The notes under the pieces are model-generated. The model was not told the DNA's origin. It saw nothing but the letters and a program-made list of their open reading frames with translations, and did not search any database. From an uncultured Oscillibacter sp. (GTDB taxonomy: Bacteria; Bacillota; Clostridia; Oscillospirales; Oscillospiraceae), in the NCBI GenBank assembly GCA_900550685.1, contig URTS01000036.1:1-15057 (forward strand): a DNA stretch of 15,057 nt. Reading direction: 5' to 3'. Both the position numbers and the translations under genes were made by a program. Below, piece by piece: positions 6,801 to 13,259 of this stretch. Position 1 is the stretch's first letter. Every line of letters starts with the position of its first letter.

Positions 6801-9684
6801 AGCAAAGGTCGGCAGTGTCGAAAATCTGGTGATCGAAAGCGCAATCACGATCAACAACGGCGCACTCAACAATATGAGCGCCCTTAAGACGGTGGATGCA
6901 GTCCGCGGCGTCGAGGTTGTTGGCGGTAAGAACGTGTTCCCCAATGCGGACATTGTGATCCGCGGCTACGCTGATGCACAGAATACTTCCTTGGAGAGCT
7001 ATGCAAAGGCGCATAACATCAAGTTCCAGCTCAAGGAACTGAACATCCTCTGCATCGGCAACAGCCATACCTATGACTACACCACCTATATGCAGAGTAT
7101 CCTGAACGATGTCAATGCCAATCTGGAAGGAACCAAGGTTCAGCTCAGCTTCATCCAGCATGGTTCTCGCAAGATCGGTATCACGCAGACCTACAGCGAT
7201 GGCAAGGCAACGAACTATTCTCATGAGAGCTGTATTCAGGACGTCGTTAACAAGGTCAAGGATTCTTCTGCCGTGAGCAGCAACGATGTTGATGGCGATT
7301 ATTTCAAGAATCTGAACCCTGCAAGCAATACTTGGGACCTGATCATCATTCAGGACTACCGCGAATCCTGTGTGAGTGCAGCAGATAACGCAAGCAATAA
7401 CAACGGTCAGGATTATGTTTTCATCAATCATCTGCGCGGCGCGATCGAGAACCTCCGTTTGCTCCAGCCTACGGCACAAGTTGCGTGGTTTATGGACTGG
7501 ATGGACACCTATGACTATAGTAAATATTTCAGCCGCTATACAGAGAATTCTCTGTCGAATTATACCGCGGCGTCTAACAAGACGGAGGGGAATCCTGACT
7601 TTATCATTGCCGGTGCAACCTTCATCGGAAATGCGATGACCAGCTATCTTGGCCAGAGCAAAAACTTGGAGGATACCATACCTCTGCATAATGCTGGTAC
7701 GACACAGGTCCCACAGCTCTGGCGCGACAATACCCATATGAGCTATGAAACCGGTCGTTATCTCGCCGGTACGTCTGTGGCAGCTAAGCTCTTCACGGAT
7801 ATTTTCAGCAAGGAAATTACCTTTAAAGAAGGCGCTGATTTCTACAGCGTGCTCTCCTACAACCCCAATAGCAAGGATTCCAACGTTCGTCAGGATTGGC
7901 CCGGTGAATTCACGCCTGAGATCGTTGAAATTGTAAAGGCCTCCGCCAAGGCAGCTATCGAGAAGCCGACGGAGATCACAAAGCTTACGGAGTATGCCAA
8001 GGATCCCATTGAGAATCTCAAGGCGCTGGTGGAGTCTGCCGACTTTACGAACACGGAATGGAACGAAGCTGCAATCAAGGCTAAGGCTGCTGAAGTGCTG
8101 GCTGAAAAGACCGGTGCAAAGGTCACCGCTGCCAGCGTTTCCGGCAACACTGCCGCGATCACGCTGCGTTATGGCTATTCCGAAGCCACTGCAACGATCT
8201 ATACCCCGAGCGATGCTGCGGCGCAGTGGACCGCCCACATTGAGTCCACCAAGCTCGGCTCCACCACCGTTCCCGGCTCTGACATGAAGTACAGCGAGGT
8301 CCCGGCTATTCAGGCGGCTCTGGCAAAAGGCTACTCCGATATCTGGGCCGCAAAGACGGCTGAGGCAGCGAATGCAGCACTGGAAGCATCCAAGGAAAAT
8401 CTGTTGAAGACCGTTAAGGAATACGTAAAGTATCTTGCTGATACAGTCTACAACAACGGTGCTCCTACCGAGCTGAATGGCAACAGCTATACAGTCAGCA
8501 AAGAAAACTATGGTGTTGCCGTCGATGCTATTGACAGTGCAAACAATGTTTCCGGCGTGCTCGATGCTTACGATGCTATGCTTGATACGCAGGTTTGCAG
8601 AACCATTTCCAGCGTCAGCATTATGCCCGACAAAGAGAGCATGGTTGGCAGCAGTACGGTAACGTTGACTATCACCAAAGCACCCACTGACGCCGTTGTG
8701 AGCGTGACCTGCGATGACAGTACTGTTGCGGTGAAGGACAACGGAGGTGGAACCTATACGGTTTCCCTGCCCAACATCACGAAGACCTACACCTTTACTG
8801 CGAGCATTGAGCAGAGTGATACTTACACGGCCGCAAGCACTTCCTGCACCGTCTCTGTGACACGAAAATCCTCTGGAGGTAGCAGTTCCTCCAGCGGCTC
8901 TTCTGGTAGTTATGCTGTGACCGCACCCAGCACCAAGAACGGCGATGTGACTGTCAGCCCCAAGAACGCCTCCAAGGGCGACCGCGTGACCATCACCGTA
9001 ACTCCCGATAAGGGCTACGAGTTGGACAAGCTTACCGTCAAGGACGCCAGCGGCAATAAACTCAAGCTGACCGATAAGGGCAACGGCAAGTACACCTTCA
9101 CCATGCCCGGCAGCAAGGTTACTGTTTCCGCTGAGTTTGTCGAGGAGCAGGCTGCTTCCATCTTTGCGGACGTTCCCGCCGACGCTTATTATGCCAAGGC
9201 TGTGGAATGGGCTGTGAAGAAGGGCATCACCAACGGCAAGACCAACGGTCTGTTCGGCTCCAACGATCCCTGCACCCGTGGCCAGATCGTCACCTTCCTG
9301 TGGCGTGCCGCCGGTTCTCCCGCCCCCAAGGGCACGGCTAAGGTTCCCGCCGACGTGCTCCCCGGCAGCTATTGCTATGACGCAGTGGCATGGGCACTGG
9401 AAAACGGCATCACCAACGGTTTGGCTGACGGCACCTTCGGCGTCAACAACACCTGCACCCGCGGCCAGAGCGTGACGTTCCTGTACCGTGCCATGGGCAC
9501 CGCTCCCACCACGGTGAACGGCTTCACCGACGTGGCGGCCGGCGACTTCTACGCCGAGGCTGTGGCTTGGGCCGTGGAGAACGGCGTGACCAACGGCACG
9601 TCCGCTTCCACCTTCAGCCCCAACGCAGGCTGCACCCGCGCTCAGATCGTCACCTTCCTGTTCCGCACTTATCAGGGCAAGTAA
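3871..9684 (+). CDS. Giant SLH-anchored surface protein with embedded SGNH/DUF4886-type hydrolase
   Basis: This is a 1937-residue secreted, wall-bound protein. The signal peptide is 1-25 (cleavage after VWA). Five related modules start near residues 37, 274, 510, 697 and 942. Their beta part (W-x-x-DG-x-L-x-I-x-G-x-G, then V-I-x-x-G-I-T-x-I) resembles bacterial surface leucine-rich-repeat caps; four are followed by a helical stretch. Next comes an SGNH hydrolase domain (about 1057-1312): block I GNSHT with S1065, IIIQDY at 1158-1163, and D1286/H1289 in DNTHMSY, as in DUF4886 proteins. Then come a helical region, an Ig-like part (about 1580-1665), a Ser/Gly linker (1666-1680), an InlB-type repeat (1681-1758) and three SLH domains (from 1765, 1825 and 1884). 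AGGAGG (3857-3862) lies 8 nt before the ATG. The hydrolase may deacylate a polysaccharide; adhesion is inferred. With a 55-bp gap and no visible promoter, it is probably co-transcribed with the two genes upstream. Confidence 0.87.
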   Translation: MKRRILASLLSLVMMLSLLPTAVWAVNDEGSTSSGNGWPAGATGITVATEKYSVTNYDEDTTNVKASTTIWYKIDGDTLTIGGAGAISDYSNTKDKTNVLRFTQADWFKQRKNIKHVVIEDGITGIGTLAIANMTQLESIEIQGADVELARGAVNNYDGNSGTLTITVPLSVYQQNNMDENSMDKNSWFEKSNKNPNPTIEFVISNTDEIKNGYADVLKLDVNEAASWDKATISQITTAYEEYTALPESVKTVLNTDVGEPLKALYDAAVNKRGWPAGAKGINIALKGFNGSNMDKIGTSDTFWYLLDGSTLKLGGNGAFPLTGYDSSSAKDGNLGFSHASWYDDRASITSVDVAEGITKLDYLNLTNLYNCDDIYLRNPQIELVDGAVCGYTGDANGKLTLHLYKRAYDKLPSGWYMTNSLTDAPSGRYLDPTLSYSFLEVEAFESTYADIWNYSASLTNDQKETVKAAYNEYQGMDALFQNQLMNVDTLSGGQTYGAKLLELYSLTTGGTVAKFPDTTDIYYSYDKATETLTLTYTGSDTGTIPDYNPISAPLGTVPIKNVVIDSKIANVGAYALANHGDITVYASVNTKLAENYAAGSTVTLIYSETQAFIDTYAKVWTLTGVVPSYGIKENGVFLNADVPTAVENAVKAYKNLNSNVKAQLKELKIDGGPTYYEQLLKVTGANDLDNMTVISGGIPNGVDETGCFTYMDGIHWTLTKNDESTDTWTLRFDTDTGVKAALPDFGNNTTNTTATDFRNQPWYSNCFSSYFKNKVTKTYLGEGITGVGRYGLIHLSNCTDFHFENPDGVDLAGYAFDYYSCFPTFTPKIYLHSNSTLAANWADDLNKGANAGQNHTTADFNLIYTDALAFEQTEAFKNLWTMNAADANTAENASIIKSAMDAYRALSDKAKEQLKKDTCNTDNDTYAGKLMALAKEIGLAGDIGTIQYTISSDGKTLTVTGKGTLSADMANDAWTEAKVGSVENLVIESAITINNGALNNMSALKTVDAVRGVEVVGGKNVFPNADIVIRGYADAQNTSLESYAKAHNIKFQLKELNILCIGNSHTYDYTTYMQSILNDVNANLEGTKVQLSFIQHGSRKIGITQTYSDGKATNYSHESCIQDVVNKVKDSSAVSSNDVDGDYFKNLNPASNTWDLIIIQDYRESCVSAADNASNNNGQDYVFINHLRGAIENLRLLQPTAQVAWFMDWMDTYDYSKYFSRYTENSLSNYTAASNKTEGNPDFIIAGATFIGNAMTSYLGQSKNLEDTIPLHNAGTTQVPQLWRDNTHMSYETGRYLAGTSVAAKLFTDIFSKEITFKEGADFYSVLSYNPNSKDSNVRQDWPGEFTPEIVEIVKASAKAAIEKPTEITKLTEYAKDPIENLKALVESADFTNTEWNEAAIKAKAAEVLAEKTGAKVTAASVSGNTAAITLRYGYSEATATIYTPSDAAAQWTAHIESTKLGSTTVPGSDMKYSEVPAIQAALAKGYSDIWAAKTAEAANAALEASKENLLKTVKEYVKYLADTVYNNGAPTELNGNSYTVSKENYGVAVDAIDSANNVSGVLDAYDAMLDTQVCRTISSVSIMPDKESMVGSSTVTLTITKAPTDAVVSVTCDDSTVAVKDNGGGTYTVSLPNITKTYTFTASIEQSDTYTAASTSCTVSVTRKSSGGSSSSSGSSGSYAVTAPSTKNGDVTVSPKNASKGDRVTITVTPDKGYELDKLTVKDASGNKLKLTDKGNGKYTFTMPGSKVTVSAEFVEEQAASIFADVPADAYYAKAVEWAVKKGITNGKTNGLFGSNDPCTRGQIVTFLWRAAGSPAPKGTAKVPADVLPGSYCYDAVAWALENGITNGLADGTFGVNNTCTRGQSVTFLYRAMGTAPTTVNGFTDVAAGDFYAEAVAWAVENGVTNGTSASTFSPNAGCTRAQIVTFLFRTYQGK
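3979..7035 (+). repeat. Five tandem diverged protein modules in the giant surface gene
   Basis: Module starts fall near residues 37, 274, 510, 697 and 942, giving spacings of about 187-245 residues. The first two open with the same GWPAGA motif. All share a strand-rich part with a DG-x-L or similar turn; four are followed by a helix containing a Y-x-x-L or Y-x-x-Y pattern. They are well diverged at DNA level, so recent slippage or gene conversion is unlikely. Confidence 0.7.
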
Positions 9685-9704
9685 GGGGCATCAGCCTGTA
9701 TAAT

Positions 9705-9747
9705 GCAAAGCGAGGTCACCAGATTTTCTGGTGGCCTCGCGCTTTGC
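9705..9747 (+). terminator. Long hairpin after the giant gene, putative terminator
   Basis: GCAAAGCG (9705-9712) continues into AGGTCACCAGA (9713-9723), and together they pair with 9727-9747 around the loop TTT, with one G-U pair and a 2-nt bulge. The stem is about 19 bp. No T-run follows, so intrinsic termination would be imperfect, but its place 20 bp after the stop fits the end of the operon. Confidence 0.6.
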
Positions 9748-9802
9748 TCATGAACGGTATTCTGTTGATGTCCTTATGCGGGAGTGCCTTTTGATTTGCG
9801 TC

Positions 9803-9831
9803 TTTACTTTAGTCGGAATCATCGATAAAAT
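9803..9831 (+). promoter_or_regulatory. Putative promoter of the LysR-type regulator
   Basis: TTTACT (9803-9808) and TAAAAT (9826-9831) are separated by 17 bp, four and five of six matches to the sigma-A consensus. Transcription would start near 9838, leaving a leader of about 46 nt. The rest of the 9685-9883 gap holds the hairpin at 9705-9747 and nothing else I can name. Confidence 0.5.
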
Positions 9832-9883
9832 GAAGGCATGATTTGGAATTATTCAATTCTATTTCGTTATGAAGGAGGCCGAG

Positions 9884-10732
9884 ATGGAACAAAAGCTGGA
9901 AACCTTTCTCACCCTCTGCCGCACCATGCACTATGGGCGTGCGGCGGAGGCGCTGAACCTCTCCCAACCGGCAGTGAGCAAGCATATTCAGGCGCTGGAG
10001 ACGGAATACGGTGCGCCGCTCTTTTCCTATGCCAACCGCAGGCTAAGCAAAACGCCCCAGGGGGAGCTTCTGGAGCGGTATGCCATTTCCCTGCGCTACA
10101 ATGAGGAGACGCTGCGGGCAGCGCTGCACAAAAAGCCGGAACTGCTGCTGCGCATTGGGGCGACGAAGTCCATCGGCGATTACATTCTTCTCCCGGAAAT
10201 TTACCGTTATCTGTCCCGCCCAGAGAACGAACTGCTCTTTCTGGTGGACAACACCGCGCACCTGCTGGCCCAGCTGGAAGCGGGAGAACTGGACTTCGTC
10301 GTGCTTGAGGGCGTTTTCAACAAGGAGCGCTACGACAGCTTCCTTCTGCGTCCTGAGCCGTACATCGGCATTTGCAGCGCCAGGCACCCGCTGGCAGGAC
10401 GGCGTGCTTCTATCGAGGAGTTGTTCGATCAGCGCCTGATTCTGCGGGAGGAGGGCTCCGGCACGCGGCGCATTCTCGAATATGAGTTGGCACAGCAGGG
10501 CTACCGCATTACATCGTTCCCGCACCGCGCCTGCGTAAGCTCCTTCAAGCTTATCAAGGAACTGGTGCGCAGCGGCTACGGCATCAGCTTCCTCTACGAG
10601 GCGGTGGTGAAAAATGACCCAAGCTTTGGCCGCTTCTTCTGTCCGCCGCTGACGAGCATGCATGACCTGAATGTGGTCTTTCTTCAAAATACAGATGCCG
10701 GACGGCTCGCCAGGCAGTTTCTCGCACGCTGA
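9884..10732 (+). CDS. LysR-family transcriptional regulator
   Basis: This is a 282-residue regulator. The winged-helix DNA-binding domain at the N-terminus has its HTH in AAEALNLSQPAVSKHIQALE (20-39), followed by the typical LF-x-x-x-x-R-x-x-x-x-T-x-x-G wing (46-60). The effector-binding domain begins near residue 87. It is slightly shorter than the usual 290-310 because the linker after the wing is short. AAGGAGG (9872-9878) lies 5 nt before this ATG; the earlier in-frame ATG at 9869 overlaps that ribosome site, so it was rejected. LysR proteins often act on a neighbouring, divergent gene; here the left neighbour points the same way and the right-hand operon converges, so the target is unclear. 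The dehydrogenase/TRAP operon is a candidate, now cut off from it by a transposase remnant. The effector is unknown. Confidence 0.92.
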   Translation: MEQKLETFLTLCRTMHYGRAAEALNLSQPAVSKHIQALETEYGAPLFSYANRRLSKTPQGELLERYAISLRYNEETLRAALHKKPELLLRIGATKSIGDYILLPEIYRYLSRPENELLFLVDNTAHLLAQLEAGELDFVVLEGVFNKERYDSFLLRPEPYIGICSARHPLAGRRASIEELFDQRLILREEGSGTRRILEYELAQQGYRITSFPHRACVSSFKLIKELVRSGYGISFLYEAVVKNDPSFGRFFCPPLTSMHDLNVVFLQNTDAGRLARQFLAR

Positions 10733-10942
10733 TGCGCAGAGTCGGAGCAAGATATTAAGCGGCTGAATCGTGAGATCCGCCGCAGGACCCGGATGATTGG
10801 AACGTTCCCGGATGGGAACTCAGCCCTGATGCTGGTCTGCGCCAGGCTTCGCCATGCGGCGGACAATCAGTTGGACAGCAGGAAATTCATGAATAGGAAG
10901 CCTTTGGGGGCGGCTCTGGAAGACACCTTCATAGCCAGCTGA
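10733..10942 (+). pseudogene. IS256-family transposase, C-terminal remnant
   Basis: In-frame from the base after the LysR stop, about 69 codons end at TGA (10940-10942). They read like the tail of an IS256/Mutator-type transposase: KRLNREIRRRTRMIGTFPDG, then SALMLVCARLRH, then KFMNRKPL and LEDTFIAS. The conserved LNREIRRRTRxxGxFPxxxSAL block is the family's C-terminal signature. There is no start, no N-terminus and no DDE catalytic core, so it cannot be active. It records an old insertion followed by deletion, with the break at or next to the LysR stop codon. Confidence 0.85.
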
Positions 10943-10990
10943 TTTCACCTTTTACACATGAATTTTGACGGCATCTGACGGCACCTCAGG
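10943..10990 (+). mobile_element. Probable right end of the IS256-type remnant
   Basis: Just after the transposase stop comes TTTTACACATGAATTTTGAC (about 10951-10970), which resembles the terminal repeats of IS256-family elements (a TTTACAC motif, then A/T-rich DNA, then TTGAC). The left end is absent from the window, so the boundary and any target duplication cannot be fixed. Confidence 0.45.
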
Positions 10991-11031
10991 ACCGTACAGC
11001 GCATGCAAGAACTGCGAAAAATATATGGAAA

Positions 11032-11064
11032 AGCCTGCCTCCCAACTCAGGAGGCAGGCTCTTT
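11032..11064. terminator. Bidirectional terminator between convergent units
   Basis: AGCCTGCCTCC (11032-11042) pairs perfectly with 11050-11060 around the loop CAACTCA. CTTTTC follows on the plus strand. On the minus strand the stem is followed by TTTCCATATATTTTTC. It can end rightward read-through from the LysR side and leftward transcription of the dehydrogenase operon, although it lies about 200 bp beyond the latter's stop. Confidence 0.8.
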
Positions 11065-11261
11065 TCAAAAGTGATTTACCGGATAGGCAGGGCCATCGAC
11101 ACGGTGGTGACTGCTCCAAACAGAATACGGTTTCATACGGGAGCTGTGCATTTGCTGTTAGAGAAAATCCATAGCGAATGCTTTCGCAACACAATGCTTT
11201 CCCCCGTACTGCCCATCCTTCGAAATAACATGCCGGACAGGCGGCTATGATCCTCAGAAAA
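11065..11261. other. Non-coding gap before the operon end
   Basis: I see no gene or RNA here. A short minus-strand frame ending at about 11080 (tail ALPIR) looks faintly like the C-terminus of a membrane protein, but it is too short and interrupted by a stop to support a call. Confidence 0.4.
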
Positions 11262-12311
11262 TCAGGGAATAAGGACGCCCTTGATACATTTGCCCGCCTT
11301 GATGGCGTCAAATACTTCTGCCCAATCCGCCAGCGGAACACGCATGGTAGCCAAACGGGAGAGATCCCGGTTGGTCGTAGCCATCAGATGCAGCACCCGG
11401 ACCCAGGAGATGGGGCTGGAGCTATAGCACATTTCCAATCTGTGACACTTATGGATGGAGGTAGCCCACTTCACCGGGATCGTCTCGGGACCGGGAATGG
11501 CGATGACACCGATCCGGCCGAATACCCGCGTCACATCAATGGCGGTATTCACAGCGGAAGCCGCTCCGCTGCATTCCATCGTGACATCCGCACCACGTCC
11601 GCCCGTCATTTCGTTGATAATGTCCACGGCGTTTTCCTTCATGACATTGATGGTGCGGGTAACACCCAGTTCCCGTGCAATGGGGAAACGCAGTTCCTCA
11701 TCTGCGTCGGTACCCAGCATGATCACCTGATAGGCACCGGCCTCTAAGGCGCACACGGCGGACAGCTGACCAATGGGACCGGCGCCGGAAATCACGACCA
11801 CATCACCCAGTTCTACCTTGGTGCGGTCGATTACGCCGTTCATAGCCACGGCCATAGGCTCCGTTAAGACTGCCACAGAGTCGGGAACATTGTCGGGGAC
11901 CTTATGCACCAGTTCCGGCTGAGAGTAGCAGATATACTCCGCGGCACAGCCGTCGATACCGTAGCCAGGAGACCGCTTGGTGCTGCACATATGCGGGTGT
12001 CCGCTACGGCACATCTCACACGTTCCGCAGGCCAAAGTGTGCGGCTCTGCGATCACCCGGTCACCGGGCTTCAGATTTTTGACCGCGCTGCCGACAGCCT
12101 CGATCTCACCGACGAACTCATGCCCCAAAATCACCGGAACGTTATAGGGGAACATATCATTGTAAATGTGAATGTCTGTTCCGCAGACACCAGCCTGCTT
12201 TACACGGATCAAGATATCATTCTCTGTTTTGATCTCTGGCTTTGGCACATCTTTGACTTCTACAAAGCCTACGCCCTTTGTGGTCTTTACCATTGCCTTC
12301 ATCATTTCCAT
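11262..12311 (-). CDS. Zinc-dependent medium-chain dehydrogenase (threonine/sorbitol/idonate dehydrogenase-like)
   Basis: This is a 349-residue NAD(P)-dependent oxidoreductase of the MDR superfamily, probably oxidising a polyol or sugar acid in the cytoplasm. Catalytic zinc ligands are C43 in GVCGTD and H64-E65 in GHEFVG; the structural zinc site has C95, C98, C101 and C109. The Rossmann glycine motif is GAGPIG (176-181), and E151 lies in TEPMAVA. The length is normal for the family. I start at the ATG at 12311, which follows AAAGGGG with 9 nt between. A longer frame open to 12518 crosses the intergenic hairpin and is rejected. It is the last gene of the leftward operon, 170 bp after the short-chain dehydrogenase. 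Substrate choice between L-idonate, threonine and sorbitol types cannot be made by eye; the TRAP/SDR company leans to a sugar acid. Confidence 0.9.
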   Translation of the reverse strand: MEMMKAMVKTTKGVGFVEVKDVPKPEIKTENDILIRVKQAGVCGTDIHIYNDMFPYNVPVILGHEFVGEIEAVGSAVKNLKPGDRVIAEPHTLACGTCEMCRSGHPHMCSTKRSPGYGIDGCAAEYICYSQPELVHKVPDNVPDSVAVLTEPMAVAMNGVIDRTKVELGDVVVISGAGPIGQLSAVCALEAGAYQVIMLGTDADEELRFPIARELGVTRTINVMKENAVDIINEMTGGRGADVTMECSGAASAVNTAIDVTRVFGRIGVIAIPGPETIPVKWATSIHKCHRLEMCYSSSPISWVRVLHLMATTNRDLSRLATMRVPLADWAEVFDAIKAGKCIKGVLIP

Positions 12312-12435
12312 GTTGCTCGACCCCTTTACTAAAATTAAGTACCCGCTGAAGAACTGCTCTGCACGCTGTCTGCAGAGGGCACCGTGTTCAGCAGATACAG
12401 GATATTCAACGCTGTTCGGTAAATCCTGAAAGAGC

Positions 12436-12476
12436 AAAGGAGGAGACAGATTCTGCATCTGTCTCCTCCTTTTTTT
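12436..12476. terminator. Perfect 15-bp stem between the two dehydrogenase genes
   Basis: AAAGGAGGAGACAGA (12436-12450) pairs exactly with 12458-12472 around the loop TTCTGCA. Seven Ts (12470-12476) follow on the plus strand, so it is a textbook terminator rightward, where no gene is being read. Leftward, the direction of the operon, only TTTGCTCTTTC follows. It may partly stop transcription before the last gene, protect the upstream message, or block antisense transcription. Confidence 0.75.
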
Positions 12477-12481
12477 GAAAT

Positions 12482-13231
12482 TTACATCCGCATACCGCCG
12501 TTGACATCCAGGCAGCATCCGGTCATATAACGGGACATATCAGATGCCAGAAACAGTACAACATCGGATACATCCTCCGGTTCGCCGAAACGCCCCATGG
12601 GGATCTTGTTCAGGTCCCAATCGGCTCCGAAGACCTTCTGCATATCCGTCTTGATCTGACCCGGCGCAATGCTGTTGCAGGTAACGCCATGGGCAGCGCC
12701 AGCCTTTGCCAACGATTTCGTCAGCGTCAGAACGGCGCCCTTGGTAGTGGCGTAATCCACGCCGGAAGTCAAGCCGCCGACCTCGCCGGCAATAGAAGCC
12801 ATGTTGACAATCCGGCCATAACCCTTGGCTTTCATGATCCGCATAGCCCGCTGGGCGAAGAGGAAGGGACCTCTGGCATTGATTCCATAGGTGAACTCCC
12901 ACTGTTTAAGAGTTATATCATCCAGCGGGATGTTGTTGGTGACGCCAGCGTTATTGACCAGAATATCCAGCGTGCCGAATTCCTTCTCCAGAACAGAGAA
13001 GCAATGATCCACGTCTGCCTCGTCAGCCACATTGGCCTTCACGGCGACGCATTTGCAGGAAGGATACTTGGCCATAATTTCATTGGCGACTTTTTCTGCG
13101 GCCTCTACCTTCAAATCCACCATGACGATGCCGGCGGCACCTTCCTCAGCGAATTTCCAGCAGTCGCAGGCGCCCATGCCAGCACCGGCGCCGGTCACCA
13201 TGGCGATCTTGCCCTCTACCATTTTTTTCAT
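12482..13231 (-). CDS. Short-chain dehydrogenase/reductase (SDR)
   Basis: This is a 249-residue classical SDR, an NAD(P)-dependent oxidoreductase of the 3-oxoacyl-reductase/gluconate 5-dehydrogenase type. Visible motifs are the cofactor loop TGAGAGMG (13-20), D39 after the second strand (favouring NAD), NNAG (93-96) and the catalytic set N118, S146, Y160 and K164 (YATTK). The GMRM end lies at the usual position, so the protein is complete. The ribosome site is weak (GGAAAG about 13 nt away, or AAAG nearer), but the gene starts only 28 bp after the dctM stop, so it is surely in the same operon. With a zinc dehydrogenase next in line, an oxidation-reduction pair at one carbon of a sugar acid is plausible (as in IdnD and IdnO). 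Substrate unproven. Confidence 0.9.
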   Translation of the reverse strand: MKKMVEGKIAMVTGAGAGMGACDCWKFAEEGAAGIVMVDLKVEAAEKVANEIMAKYPSCKCVAVKANVADEADVDHCFSVLEKEFGTLDILVNNAGVTNNIPLDDITLKQWEFTYGINARGPFLFAQRAMRIMKAKGYGRIVNMASIAGEVGGLTSGVDYATTKGAVLTLTKSLAKAGAAHGVTCNSIAPGQIKTDMQKVFGADWDLNKIPMGRFGEPEDVSDVVLFLASDMSRYMTGCCLDVNGGMRM

Positions 13232-13259
13232 GTCAATACACTTTCTTTCCGGAATAAAA

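Noticed and set aside
5524..8238. A 904-codon open frame on the minus strand inside the giant surface gene
   Set aside because: It lies wholly opposite a gene with a clear signal peptide, ribosome site and domains. Its translation shows no family motifs, and such frames are common opposite codon-biased genes.
9869..9883. The earlier in-frame ATG for the LysR gene
   Set aside because: Its first codons overlap the AAGGAGG ribosome site that serves the ATG at 9884.
11080..11140. Short minus-strand tail ending in ALPIR, like a membrane protein C-terminus
   Set aside because: Only about 18 codons are open before a stop, and no family can be named.
11262..12518. A longer start for the zinc dehydrogenase (418 residues)
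   Set aside because: The extra 69 residues are translated from the intergenic hairpin and overlap the SDR end, and they do not resemble the family. The ATG at 12311 has a ribosome site and gives the normal length.
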